Source: Rosa chinensis
Taxonomy: Eukaryota; Streptophyta; Magnoliopsida; Rosales; Rosaceae
Direction of reading: 5' to 3'
Length of the DNA: 64,000 nucleotides
NCBI RefSeq assembly: GCF_002994745.2
Contig: NC_037092.1
Location: 85,722,398 to 85,786,397, forward strand
Notes under the pieces: generated by a model
Database searches by the model: none
What the model was told of the DNA's origin: nothing
The model's input: only the letters and a program-made list of their open reading frames with translations
In this document: positions 42,512 through 54,478 of the stretch, in pieces
How positions within the stretch are numbered: the first letter of the stretch is position 1
How the letters are laid out: each line of letters begins with the position of its first letter
Position numbers and translations under genes: made by a program

Positions 42512-43457
42512 CTTGCCACAGCAATTAAGATAGATTCGGCAACTGTTTCCGCAGTTGTTGTTGCGGTGGATGTATGTGTTGTTCTTCATCGTCCTCAACG
42601 GTAATCGTGGTCGTCCGTCCAAATGCCCAGTCGGCGCCGCAGCACCCGATTCTGGTCAATCTCAGCTGCTGCTTGAAACTCCTCCTCCCTCCCGTGGTCG
42701 CGTCGCCGTCGTCCATTTGCTCCCTCAGAACCTCGAGAATTGTCCTGGCCTCCCTTCCTCTCCAAACCTTTTCCTGGAACACCAAACTGAGTTAACTCAT
42801 TCTTGAATTTGAAGTATTGAACAGAACCCACAAAACCCACCATCGGATTAACATAATTCAACAAACTCCACCAACCAAACTCACAAAAATATATACATAA
42901 ATAGAAACAGGAACAAACAATGAATGGAATTGTATGGAAAAAGACCTGGAGTTTGGATTAAAGTGAAGCCATGGAAGACCCGTGAGTATCTTCAAGAAGT
43001 GAAAGATCTTCAAATAGCAGTTAAGGGAGGTCTAGGTTGTTTTGGAGGTGGTTGTGGTGGTAGGGAGCTTTGTGCAGAGGTGGTGGTCGTCGGACAGTGA
43101 AGAGGTTAAGGACATCAAAGCACAGTGGTGCCTCATCAGCACAACACAACATGTTTCCCTCCGTCGTCTCGGACACTTCGTCTTCTGCATCTCTTCAATT
43201 GATCCTAGTTTGAAGGCGAGTTGAGAGAGATAGAGGAGAGAGAAAGTGAATCTAGGGTACTCTATCTCCTCCATCTCTAAAAAGGATTTGAATTTCAGGG
43301 GATAAAGAATAGAAGCAACGAGATCGAGAGACTGAGGGGGGAGGGGGTGTTCACAATTTGTCATGTAAGATCTATTTATTTAGTTACTATTTCTTCCATT
43401 TTCTTTGGGTTTAATCGAGGTTTAAGATACGATTGAATTCAGAAATTCAGATTTCTT
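42512..43457. other. Unassigned region with minus-strand open frames
   Basis: Minus frames at 42785-42525 and 43364-43032 have more normal amino-acid composition than the surrounding AT-rich DNA (for example QEKVWRGREARTILEVLREQMDD). They could be exons of a decayed gene or gene pieces captured by the adjacent CACTA element. I cannot name a family. GT/TG-rich stretch at 43035-43085 accounts for the poly-Thr end of one frame. Confidence 0.3.
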
Positions 43458-44074
43458 TCTGTACATACGAGCAATTACTTGACTGCCACAAGGTTTGATA
43501 CTATCTCCGGACTCGCAGGGCCTCCCAAATTTAGTATTTGGGTTGGGTCCAGGACCCACCAAGTTGATGCTCCCAATGGGCAACACTTTGGGTGACAAAA
43601 GGCCTCGGGCCTGCCCAGTAGAGCTCATCGAAATACTTACCAAAAGGTTGATAACAACAAAGGGATGAACTGCATCCCACATTGAAGAAATGGGGAGCGC
43701 CCTCCTCATGCTCGAGTATATAGGTCAGACTCAACCACCCTCAGGAGGGTAATAACTTCTATCTTTCTACTATTACTCTACCAGATTACATACATTACCT
43801 TACTTAGGCATCGAAGAGGTATAAACCGTCCGATACGGTTTATCCCCTTGACGGTGTGGCAGGGTCCCGGAGGAGTTTGGTACCTGTTGGAGGTATAGCA
43901 TCCTGTTTGGCCTATCCTGAGGAAAGCCACAGAAACATTAGTGCTCTCGTTGAGAGTCGAACTCAAGCAGCCTCGCCCGCTCGAGACCATGACTGAACAA
44001 GAGGAACAATATGCGAGTAGAGGAGCCGCCCGGGCACTAGTGTTCAGTCTTGGACCTCCTGGATTTAAGACACC

Positions 44075-45976
44075 TGACTTGATACACATTTACGCAAGCG
44101 TACGTATCATTGTCAAGATAGGGAAGTATTGTACCCAAGATTATCGTACCACGGGGATTAGTGGCTAACCCACAATCCTTGGGTAATCGGAAATAAAGAC
44201 ACTTAGCAAACAAAGGAAAAAGAAAAAAAAAGAAAATAAATAAAAATGCTATTCTAAGGCACCAAGCCTTAGCAATGCTCGGCTTTGGTTTTCACCAAAG
44301 CCTAATCAAAACTAAAAACCTAGTGATGGATATGCACAAATGAGTGGAAAAGTTTAATGCTTGAGGGTTGATTTTAGATTAACAAAAAGATAATGAATGT
44401 AAAGCAACTAATAGAAATGCAAAGAAATTAATAAAAGTGTAACCAATATAAATGAGAATGTCGGGTGTTAGGGAGGTTCCTTCACCAAATCCCATGTGTC
44501 GGAAGCTAATCTAATGTAGATGCATATTTCCTATTTTGGCGGTAGTCGTATCCAAGGCGGTTCAAGGCTCAAGGACCGAAATTCCCTTTCATGGTATTCC
44601 TACTCCGGTTCAAGGGCCGTAGGGACTCACTTGGCATGAATTAGAGCCGGTTCAAGGGTTACTAATTCACATCAAGAGGCGTAGAGATCGAGGAATTAGA
44701 CTACTAAGCGACCCGCCCGCGCAATCACGCAACGGGTGTAAATCACCATGCTTATAACCCCTCGAATACGAAATTGAAGGTTTCTAGCTTAGGAATTAGA
44801 GGGAGTCAAGCCCCTAACTCCATCCTAGACATGCTCAAAATACACACCCTAGAGTTGACTAGGCTCCTAGACATGCATTTTAACCCAACAAAAATAGATA
44901 TAATCATCCATCATATGAAAATTGCATCATTACATTAAAATAAACATCTTTTAAACAAAATTTGGGTTAGGGACACAACCCTAAAACCCAACAAAGAAAT
45001 TACTCACAACCCATAACTATGAACATCAAAGATACAAAATTCAAAGAGAAAAGATTATATAAGTGTAGGAGAATACAAAGGTAGCCACAATTAGCTAGGG
45101 AGCTAATATGATTTCCCTTGAATTACAACTCCCACAAATACCTAAAGCTTGAATCTTGTAGCTTTTGATGACTCCTTGAAGCTTGTGTGAGAAATTCCTT
45201 CAAATCTCTAAAATAAAACTAAGGCAAAGATGAAAAGAAAAAGAAATGGAGGAGAAGAGAGTGGAGAGGAGAGAGAGCAGCCCTTTTGGGCTGCCTCTGT
45301 TTTGGGTGTGGTGCGGCCGAATTCTAGCTGCTAGGGTGCTTCAATATATAGTGGGTTGGTGGCCATTCGTTTCGTGAGATAGAGGGTTGGATGATTAATT
45401 GAGGTGATCTGCTTGTGTGTGGTTTCGGTAAAGAAGAAAAGGAGCAGATGATGAGGTGTAACGTGGTGGCTGGTCCATGTTGGAAGAGAAAGAAATGGGT
45501 CATCTGATGGTTGCCACGTAAAGGAAAAGAAAAGCTTGCCTAATTAAGGTCAGCATAATTAAGATGTATGCTGCACGTGCATGAATGACTGAGTCACTGA
45601 CTACCACATAACTTGATTAATTAAGTAACTAATCAATTGATTAATTAACTTAATTAATTAAGATGCATTATTATTATTATTTTTTCTCTCCTCATTTCTT
45701 TTCTCTTCTCAATGCACTTCCGCACATACTATCAGAGGCAATTGGATTCCGCTCCTTTAATGATGTTGACTACGGTTGACCCGCATTGACTATTTCGTCC
45801 TTTTGTCGGAAACTCCAATTTGTTCCAATTTCGCACAATTTTCTCTCGTTTCCGCAGCTCCGCTTATTTTCTACAAAATAAATAAAAAATGGATTAATTA
45901 CATATTAATTGACATGAGGATTTGCTTATTTATAGTGTTTTAGATATAATTACACGCATATAAATGCGTATAATCA
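44075..45976 (-). repeat. LTR A (complete, 3' LTR) of the Athila-like element
   Basis: Starts TGATTATACGCATTTATATG on the minus strand and ends in GTATCAAGTCA. A minus-strand TATA-like ctatatattg lies near 45345. Contains a palindromic TTAATTAATTAAGTT-rich stretch near 45615-45660. Homologous to LTR B (48049-49630) and LTR C (55631-60426). Confidence 0.9.
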
Positions 45977-46013
45977 CACCCCCACACTTGAACTTTGCTT
46001 GTCCTCAAGCAAA
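45977..46013 (-). promoter_or_regulatory. Polypurine tract plus hairpin, module 1
   Basis: Plus-strand cacccccacactt (minus AAGTGTGGGGGTG) touches the LTR start and is the plus-strand DNA primer site. Four bases further in is a perfect hairpin, tttgcttg-tcct-caagcaaa, 8-bp stem and 4-nt loop. The same module is at 60427-60463. Confidence 0.8.
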
Positions 46014-47462
46014 TTAAATGAAATATAATCCGAAAATCTAATAACTCACAAACATTTATGCTTAAACATAAAGAAAAACGCGGTATTAGCCTTTCCAACC
46101 ATAACCCTCGGAGAACTAATTATGTAAATGACCATGAAGTTGACAAAGCACAACATAGGATTTTTGAATTTGTAAGGCAATTAAGATGCACATGTGAGAA
46201 ATGCTCAAGTATATGCATGTGTTGACCCATGTGTCAAATCAATCCACCACAATTAAATAGGCATATAGAAGACCCGATATAACCCACTAAACTCACATAA
46301 GTTCACTAAATATTACCGCTCAAGTGTTTATGGGTTATTTGTATTTCACTCGAAAGCAATTTCACAACACGCATTACCATATGCTTGCTCTTCGATCTCA
46401 TCTCCGCTAGGTAACCCACAACATTCAAGATTAAGAGGTCTTTTATTTGGTTATAATGGGGCTAAGGGCAAGTGGCTAAAAGAAATGAAGGATAAGGAAA
46501 TACAAAGTCCATAGAAGTCGATGATGCAACTCTCTCTTGTAGAGATATATGACTTTTGCTTTCAAATGTTAACTCACTCACTCTAATCCCAATGTACAAC
46601 CCACACTACACTATACTATAAGCAAAAATAATACTAGCTATTTTTTTTTCTTTTCAACAATTTTTTTTTTTTTGGATCACCTTTTTCTTTTTCTATTTTT
46701 TTTCCTTTGAACTTCTTCTTCTTTTTTTTTTTTTTTCGAACTTTCTTTTCTAAACAATATCACTCACCCCCACACTTATTTTTTTTGTAACCTCACACTT
46801 TTGACTTTTTCTTTCTTTTGAAGCACTCAAACATAAAGTCATTCTCTCGAATTGCTTCACCAACTACCATGGAAGGGTATGATAAAAGTGTTTAGGCTAG
46901 GTAGAGATTTGTGGTGGTAATGAACAAAAAGGCTAAAATATATACATAGGCTCAAAGTGGCAATCTAGTGGTAAATATTTTTGGGCACATGCTTCTTTGG
47001 CCATGGTGTTATATAGTCCTAATGCCTCCATCCTTTCTATCATGTCGCAAGCTAAAAGTAGCCTCGAGAGGTCTCAAGCAAGTTCTAGATACGCAATGTC
47101 ATGAAATTGTACACACATGAAAGAAAAAGTGAATGAACGATGCATACACTATAAATATAGGCACAAAAGCTCACAAATAAAGGTATGCAAGTCAATCAAA
47201 TCATCTATATGCTTCTCTAATTAGGATGAACCAACTTAACCTTAGGCTATGTGCACACATATAGTCAAGCATAGATCACATATACACTTAATCACAAAAC
47301 AAATTCAAAGTCCTAGATCATGCTTAGTCTATTCACAATCACAACAAGTTAAGTCCATGGCTCTTCATTGGGGTTGGAAAAGGCATTAACCACTAAAATA
47401 TAATTACATAAAGCTAATCTAATTGTTTTTTTTTTTTTTTTTTGATAGGGCGCCCGAGCCCT

Positions 47463-47499
47463 CACCCCCACACTTAGAACCAACATTGTCCTCAATGTT
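47463..47499 (-). promoter_or_regulatory. Polypurine tract plus hairpin, module 2
   Basis: Same 13-mer cacccccacactt followed after six bases by aacattg-tcct-caatgtt, a perfect 7-bp stem with the same TCCT loop but a different stem sequence from module 1. Also present at 61853-61889. It may be an internal second polypurine tract. Confidence 0.75.
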
Positions 47500-48048
47500 G
47501 TGAGCTTGAAAGCTAAAATCCGTGTCGGATTTAGGCATGAGAGTGAAGTCAGGGCGAAGGCACAAAAATTGAGCTATGAAAATAAAAATCTAAATGCGGA
47601 GAAAAGTTACGGAAAACCCCCTTTGTAGACACCTCCATTGCTCACGACCTTCGGAGAAGACTAAAATAAGACACCAACTTCAAGGCACAAGGCCTTGACT
47701 TCCTTAACGTATGCTCCATAATAGCTCAAGGTGCTCAAGAAAGATCGACTCCATTGGGAAATATATAGTGTCCAAAGAGCAATGTGTCACAAATAGGCCA
47801 CCAAAGAATAAGGACAAGGTCCTCCATTAAGATCACAGACTTTGCCACCTCCAACAAACCTCACAACAGCCCTATAATGGGCTCCATTGAAGAGTTGAAG
47901 TGCAAGAAGTCCAACCAACCCGAGTGAACACAAACTAGTGAGTGTAGAAAACTTCTAGCAATGACCTTTCTGTCTTTTAATGCCCATATCTCAAAATCGG
48001 AAAGTGATAATCAGGTGAGGCCACTTGAAATGGAAAGTAGACTCAGAG

Positions 48049-49630
48049 AAATGTAAAGCAACTAATAGAAATGCAAAGAAATTAATAAAAGTGTAACCAA
48101 TATAAATGAGAATGTCGGGTGTTAGGGAGGTTCCTTCACCAAATCCCATGTGTCGGAAGCTAATCTAATGTAGATGCATATTTCCTAATTTGGCGGTAGT
48201 CGTATCCAAGGCGGTTCAAGGCTCAAGGACCGAAATTCCCTTTCATGGTATTCCTACTCCGGTTCAAGGGCCGTAGGGACTCACTTGGCATGAATTAGAG
48301 CCGGTTCAAGGGTCACTAATTCACATCAAGAGGCGTAGAGATCGAGGAATTAGACTACTAAGCGACCCGCCCGCGCAATCACGCAACGGGTGTAAATCAC
48401 CATGCTTATAACCCCTCGAATACGAAATTGAAGGTTTCTAGCTTAGGAATTAGAGAGAGTCAAGCCCCTAACTCCATCCTAGACATGCTCAAAATACACA
48501 CCCTAGAGTTGACTAGGCTCCTAGACATGCATTTTAACCCAACAAAAATAGATATAATCATCCATCATATGAAAATTGCATCATTACATTAAAATAAACA
48601 TCTTTTACACAAAATTTGGGTTAGGGACACAACCCTAAAACCCAACAAAGAAATTACTCACAACCCATAACTATGAACATCAAAGATACAAAATTCAAAG
48701 AGAAAAGATTATAGAAGTGTAGGAGAATACAAAGGTAGCCACAATTAGCTAGGGAGCTAATATGATTTCCCTTGAATTACAACTCCCACAAATACCTAAA
48801 GCTTGAATCTTGTAGTTTTTGATGACTCCTTGAAGCTTGTGTGAGAAATTCCTTCAAATCTCTAAAATAAAACTAAGGCAAAGATGAAAAGAAAAAGAAA
48901 TGGAGGAGAAGAGAGTGGAGAGGAGAGAGAGCAGCCCTTTTGGGCTGCCTCTGTTTTGGGTGTGGTGCGGCCGAATTCTAGCTGCTAGGGTGCTTCAATA
49001 TATAGTGGGTTGGTGGCCATTCGTTTCGTGAGATAGAGGGTTGGATGATTAATTGAGGTGATCTGCTTGTGTGTGGTTTCGGTAAAGAAGAAAAGGAGCA
49101 GATGATGAGGTGTAACGTGGTGGCTGGTCCATGTTGGAAGAGAAAGAAATGGGTCATCTGATGGTTGCCACGTAAAGGAAAAGAAAAGCTTGCCTAATTA
49201 AGGTCAGCATAATTAAGATGTATGCTGCACGTGCATGAATGACTGAGTCACTGACTACCACATAACTTGATTAATTAAGTAACTAATCAATTGATTAATT
49301 AACTTAATTAATTAAGATGCATTATTATTATTATTTTTTCTCTCCTCATTTCTTTTCTCTTCTCAATGCACTTCCGCACATACTATCAGAGGCAATTGGA
49401 TTCCGCTCCTTTAATGATGTTGACTACGGTTGACCCGCATTGACTATTTCGTCCTTTTGTCGGAAACTCCAATTTGTTCCAATTTCGCACAATTTTCTCT
49501 CGTTTCCGCAGCTCCGCTTATTTTCTACAAAATAAATAAAAAATGGATTAATTACATATTAATTGACATGAGGATTTGCTTATTTATAGTGTTTTAGATA
49601 TAATTACACGCATATAAATGCGTATAATCA
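48049..49630 (-). repeat. LTR B (truncated 5' LTR) of the Athila-like element
   Basis: Matches LTR A positions 44395-45976 base for base apart from about six substitutions. The missing portion is the inner end, lost in the internal deletion that joins it to internal sequence at ctcagag|aaatg. Confidence 0.9.
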
Positions 49631-51203
49631 ACACCTGTCGCTAACATCGAAACTCATGGGCTCGGAGCCTTCCCAACTGTAGGCCACGCATCACCAATCC
49701 GGGACCTCGTCTCCCCGTTATAAAAAATGGAGGTCATGTGTGCAGAAATTACAGCTTTCTAGGAACAACAGAGAGTTGATCAAGAGACTTCATAATAGAG
49801 GCTGCAAGAGTTGGAGGACGAGAACACAGCTCTCGCTCAGGTGTTGGACCGGCATCACCAACGAAATGAGGCCCTTACCCAGGCCCTCACTAAGGCCTCA
49901 CAGCCAACATCATCGGTGGCAACCATAGTTCCGGCATCCCAAGTTGTAGGGGGCCACAGAGCAAGGCCTTGAAGAGTCTATACTGCTGGCCAACGAGTCA
50001 TACATATGCCAATTTAGTTATACCCAGAGAGCCTAAGAAACTTACCACCCGTACCCCTACCCAGGATAGATAGAGCAGGCCAAGCCACCGATAACAGACC
50101 CAGCCAAAGCACTTCTAGTACAGTTGAGTCAGTCACTTGTTGCCCTTCTAGAAAAGGTAGAGGCAGCCGAAAATAGGGATGTAATGCGCCTATTGACCAC
50201 TTTTAAGGGTCGACCGAGACCTTTCACTGCAGGGGTGCGGAATGTTGTCCAATCAAATGCCACCAAACTGTTAAAAATTGACTACACAGGAGTAGGAGAC
50301 CCATATCAATATTTGCAGGGTTTTCGCTCATAGACGAGTGCCAAGGGATACACGGATGATATCTACTGCAACATGTTTCAGGAAACACTACCCGGGGAGG
50401 CTTTGAGTTGATTTTACGAACTACTGGCTGGTTCTGTAGGATCTTTTAAGGGGCTCGCAGATAAATTAGTGGCAAGCTTCATTCTGCGCACCGGTGGAAT
50501 TAACACTCCAATGGGGCTGCTAAGGTTACAATGGGGGAGAATGAGACATTGAAGCCTTTCGTCAACAGATTGTATGCAGCAACAGCCAAGTGCAGGGATT
50601 TAAACAAGGAACTTGCACAAATGTCTTTCAGATGAGGTTTGAGGCCCGGAGACTTTCTTTACAAAATCAATCATCATCATCCTCCGACCAGCTATGACGA
50701 GGTAATGGCCACCGCGATTAGGTACACCCAGGCAAAGTTCGAAGCATATGAGGATAAAGTGAAACAAGAGAGGAGAATAACCATCACCCCAGCCCCGCTG
50801 GCCAGGGACAAGCTGAAAAAGAGAGAGTGGACCTAGGACGGTGAACGATCACCCTATCTTGCAAACAAGCGGGGCAAGGGGTTGTCGTCCAGATCCAGCG
50901 AGTACTCAAATAAGCCGTACCACCAAGAAGAAAGATCCTAACCCCAGTATCCAAAAACACCACCCCCCACCTAGGTATGAGGTGTTTAATGTTCTTAATG
51001 CCTCATACAAGACAATATGGAACGAGAACAGAGATGAAATACCCGGACCACCACCCCGTAGGTTTCCGAAGAGCAAACTCACCCAGCAGGATACTAGTAG
51101 ATTCTGTACCTACCACGAAGATGCTGGACACAATACCAACCTCTACATGGCTTTAAAAAATACCATCGAAGAAAGGCAAACTTCAGCTGTATCTGCCCAC
51201 TAA

Positions 51204-52805
51204 AGAGATAGGGGCTATTGATGTATATGATCGGATTCTCACAATCTATGGTAGAGGCCCAGAAGACTTATAACCTCAAAGGAGAAAGCGGAGTACAAGC
51301 TTTGGCCATCCTGAGGTTTTCAAGTTCCACAAAACCGCAAGGGAAGACACAGTGACTGGATAGAAGTCGGTCATCTTCCTAGAAGAGGAAGAGGGGAACC
51401 TCAAAATGCCTTATGATGACCCATTGCTCATCACGCTTCAAATGGATCACTACATAACTTCCACGGTACTCAATGATAGGGGTGCATCTATTAGTGTACT
51501 ATTTCGTGACGCATACAAGGCACTGAACCGGGGACGATCCAAGTTATCACAGGATAACAAGCCCCTAATCAGCTTCTTTGGGGATATCGTTCAGCCTCTG
51601 GTATATGACTATATGTCGCTTACCATGGGAGAAAGTTGAAATTGGTCAACCATTAATACAGAGTTCATCGTGGCTGATTGTGTTTCGCTATAAAACGAGA
51701 TTCTAGGGCGACCGGCACTCTAGCGGCTGAAGAAGTTTGTGGCTGGTCACATGCTTATGATGAAGGTTCTAACCCCGGTAACAGTAGTAGCGATCTGGGA
51801 AGATCAGGTTGCAGCAAGACATTGCTATTCTTTAACGGTTTCCAGTGGAAAGGGGAAGACAGAGATGTTATTGGTAATGGCGGAGCTCTAGCCCTTTAAT
51901 AGATACGAAGATCCAAAGGACGACACCAATTCGGATGAGGAACGGCCCAGTGCCATAGAAGATATTGAGGAAATGGTCCTATCAGAAGAATACCCAGACA
52001 AAACCATATGAATCAGTGCTAAGTTGTCACCATTAGTTCGGGACAATATAATCCGATTCCTGTGAGCCAACTCATCCTCCTTCACATGGTCGTACGAGGA
52101 CATGCCTAGTATCCTTACAGAGGTGGCTACGCACAACCTAAGCATCATCTCATTATCAGTCCCGGTGAGATAGAAACGCAGGGCTTTTGACCAAGACAAG
52201 TACACAGTCATACAAGTAGAGGTATAGAAGTTGAAGGCCATAAAATTGATTAGGGAAGCCAGCGTGGTCATGGTTCCAAAGAAAATAGCAAGGTCTTGGC
52301 ACATGTGTATCGATTACACTAATCTTAACTGGGCTTGCTCTAAGGACAACTTCCCGCTTCCATGTATATACCGTCTCATAGACTCCACATCTGGGTACTG
52401 GTTACTTAATTCATGGATACTTTTAGCGGGTACAGTCAAAGAGAGATGAACCCTGAAGATGAAGAGCACACTAGCTTTACTACTGACAAAGGACTTCACG
52501 GTTACCAAGTCATGCCTTTCGGATTAAAGAACGCCAGTGCCACCTACTAGAGGATGGTCAATAAAATGTTTGTCGTGGTCATCGATAGCATCATGAAGGT
52601 GTACGTTGATGACATGCTGGTCAAGAGTCTCACGGCAACAGTTTTCTCCATCATCCTACAAAACGATATGCGCTTGAACCCACAGAAGTACATATTTGGG
52701 GTCGAAATTGGAAAATTCCTAGGCTATATCATTAGCCACCGAGGCATAGAGGCAAATCCAGAGAAGGTACAAGCAATGATAAAAAAAAAATCAGAATGGG
52801 TGTAG
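51204..52805 (+). pseudogene. Protease and partial RT of the third Tat relic
   Basis: Protease-like segment 51406-51639 has active site NDRGASISVL, with Arg replacing the Thr/Ser of the D-T/S-G motif (NDSGAS in the sister copy). RT palm runs 52480-52805 with MPFGLKNASATY, YVDDMLVKS and MRLNPQKYIFGV. It ends at the same truncation point as copy 1. Stops and a 20-bp deletion after YVDDMLVKSLT relative to copy 1 confirm decay. Confidence 0.75.
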
Positions 52806-53354
52806 GTTCCACCTCCTTGTCAGGAATCGATTCTTGAATACTTAGGAATTTGATTACGAATGGGAGAGATGAGTTTAGGAATCAAAGCCTCCGGGATCAA
52901 CACCGATTTTTTTCTTCTCCCATTCTAATTGTCCTCGATTTATGACTATTTTTGATTTCAAGTAAGTAAACATGCCAAGTAAGGATATGGTATTTGATTT
53001 TAGGGTCCTTGACCCAAAGCTCCAAAATGAGCAAAAGTTATCACACTTACCCCATCAACAGATTTTTATTCCCCCTTAGTTTAAATTGAAATTTTTACCC
53101 TCTGCCTAATTAAAAAAATTACATCAAGCTATGCTTCTATCTCTCTCATCTCTCTCTCTCCACCACGATCCCGTTCCATTAATGTAGGGGTTTAATTTAT
53201 ATATATATATATATATATAAATTTGTTCGATTGTATGATTTTTTTTATCTGAGGCCACATTTAAATTATTTACCTCAGGCCTTCAAAATGTCAGGACCGG
53301 CCCTGCCACTACCCCTACACACTAACAGCACGACTCGATTCATTTTAATTTTCA

Positions 53355-53356
<2 letters not shown>

Positions 53357-53422
<66 letters not shown>
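53357..53422. repeat. (TC)n microsatellite
   Basis: About 33 uninterrupted TC units; a shorter tract follows at 54249-54289. They create a spurious 212-codon open frame (53231-53869), which should not be taken as a gene. Confidence 0.95.
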
Positions 53423-53424
<2 letters not shown>

Positions 53425-53430
53425 GAAAGA

Positions 53431-53556
53431 GCTCGTTGAGAATTTGACATGTCGAGGACCAACCCATCGGTGCTGCATATCTCCGACGTCGATGCTCGCT
53501 GAGAATTTGATGTGTCGAGGACCAACCCATCGGTGCTGCATATCTCCGACGTCGAT
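53431..53556 (+). repeat. 63-bp tandem duplication
   Basis: Units start gctcgttgagaatttga at 53431 and gctcgctgagaatttga at 53494 and share gaccaacccatcggtgctgc. Only a few substitutions separate them. Confidence 0.9.
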
Positions 53557-54247
53557 GCACTCCCCGATCTTCACCTCAAGCGCGGCGTCGAGTTCTTTCG
53601 GCGTTCGATCCACTCCGCCATCTCCTTTGCCTCACCGAGTGTATGATCCACTCTGCTGCGCATCACCGGCGTTCGATCCACTCCACCATTGCTCCGATAC
53701 TGTATCCTCCGGTGCTCGACGCAGGCAGTGGCAAAGGAGAAAGGAGAAAGATGATTTAATTTCCCTCTTTCGTTTTTTTTTTTTTCATTTTTCATCTTTG
53801 TTTCGTAAAATGGGGCAAAAGGCCCAGAAGGAAAGAAAAATGAAAAAAAAAAAATTATTGGAGCAATAGACGTACGTCTGTTGAAGCATCTATTGGGGGG
53901 AAATAGACGTTTTGAATCGATATAATCATCTCGTTTTTTTTTATTTAATCAAAGTTTATTTGTCTAAATTTAAAGATATTGGTTCCCATTCCGGCGACTG
54001 AAAGTTTGTTGAGAAGCAATTGACTTCTATTGGGGGGCAATATATGGCTGATAGACGTCTATAGATGTCTATTAGAGGGCAATAGAGGTCTATTGCCCCT
54101 CTATTGGGGGTAATAAACCTTTCCAATGAGGTTTTCAGAAAAGTCCGGTGGGCAGCGGCAGATGACCAGATTCTAGTGACCGATGACCGGATTCCGATGA
54201 CCGGTGACCGGCTCCAGCGAAGTCTCCTATGATTTCTTTCTCTTCCA

Positions 54248-54291
<44 letters not shown>

Positions 54292-54478
54292 ATATATATA
54301 TATATAAGTAATAAAAAGGTGAGGGTAAAATGGTATTAAAAAAAATATATATTAATGGAGTATTAGAGAAGACATTCTTAGAGTGTTTTGGGTAAGAGGG
54401 AATTAAAAAAACTTAATGGGCTAAGTGGGAAAAAAAATCCCTAGAAATGGGGTAAATGAACAAAAACCCTTGATTTCA

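Larger units (their letters stand above)
45977..48048 (-). other. Internal non-coding 3' region of the Athila-like element
   Basis: No coding frame. Collinear with 60427-62425 in the second element. Contains the polypurine tract at 45977-45989 and two further identical 13-mers (46765-46777 and 47463-47475), pyrimidine-rich tracts (46640-46740), and two perfect hairpins (45994-46013, 47482-47499). The region ends abruptly at LTR B where the internal deletion joined. Confidence 0.8.
44070..49635 (-). mobile_element. Young Athila-like gypsy element, internal deletion, TSD ACACC
   Basis: Perfect 5-bp TSD acacc at 44070-44074 and 49631-49635. On the minus strand the 3' LTR is 45976-44075 (1902 bp, TGATTATACGC ... 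GTATCAAGTCA). Polypurine tract AAGTGTGGGGGTG abuts its start, then 2.07 kb of internal non-coding sequence, then a 5' LTR truncated at its inner end (49630-48049). The deletion removed about 320 bp of LTR, primer site, gag and pol. The shared 1582 bp of the two LTRs shows about six mismatches by eye and no indel, so insertion was recent. Athila assignment rests on LTR length, polypurine tract and the long non-coding 3' region. Confidence 0.85.
43989..51203 (+). pseudogene. gag of the third Tat relic
   Basis: N-terminus MTEQEEQYASRGAARALV (43989-44074), then the Athila-like insert, then gag again from 49636 with in-frame stops at several points. Recognisable parts are VNATAIRYTQAKFEAYED-type capsid sequence (50639-50836) and the zinc-knuckle-like RFCTYHEDAGHNTNLYMALK (about 51100-51165). 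Would encode the particle protein; here broken by the insertion and point mutations. Confidence 0.7.
43458..52805 (+). mobile_element. Third Tat-type gypsy relic, split by an Athila-like insertion
   Basis: The 5' LTR region ends at 43937 (...agaaaca) with a TATA box (gagtatatagg near 43714). Its start is uncertain, about 43458. A primer-site-like tagtgctctcgttgagag begins at 43939, and gag starts at ATG 43989. The reading frame is cut at 44074 by the Athila-like element and resumes after the second ACACC (49635) in the same frame. From 49655 it is collinear with the copy at 13434-16615, ending at the same RT codon. Confidence 0.8.
52994..54478. mobile_element. MULE-like insertion with 9-bp TSD
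   Basis: The 1467-bp insert (53003-54469) is flanked by ttgatttta (52994-53002) and ttgatttca (54470-54478), one mismatch. Copy 1 shows the empty site (16785-16793). Ends are gggtccttgaccc and, inverted, gggtttttgttca, i.e. short and diverged TIRs. A 9-bp TSD points to a Mutator-like element. Interior holds two (TC)n tracts, a 63-bp tandem duplication and repeated gacgtctatt / ggcaatagacg phrases. No transposase. Confidence 0.75.

Noticed and set aside
53231..53869. 212-codon plus-strand open frame
   Set aside because: Its length comes from a (TC)n microsatellite read as Ser-Leu repeats and a 63-bp tandem duplication inside a MULE-like insert. No domain.
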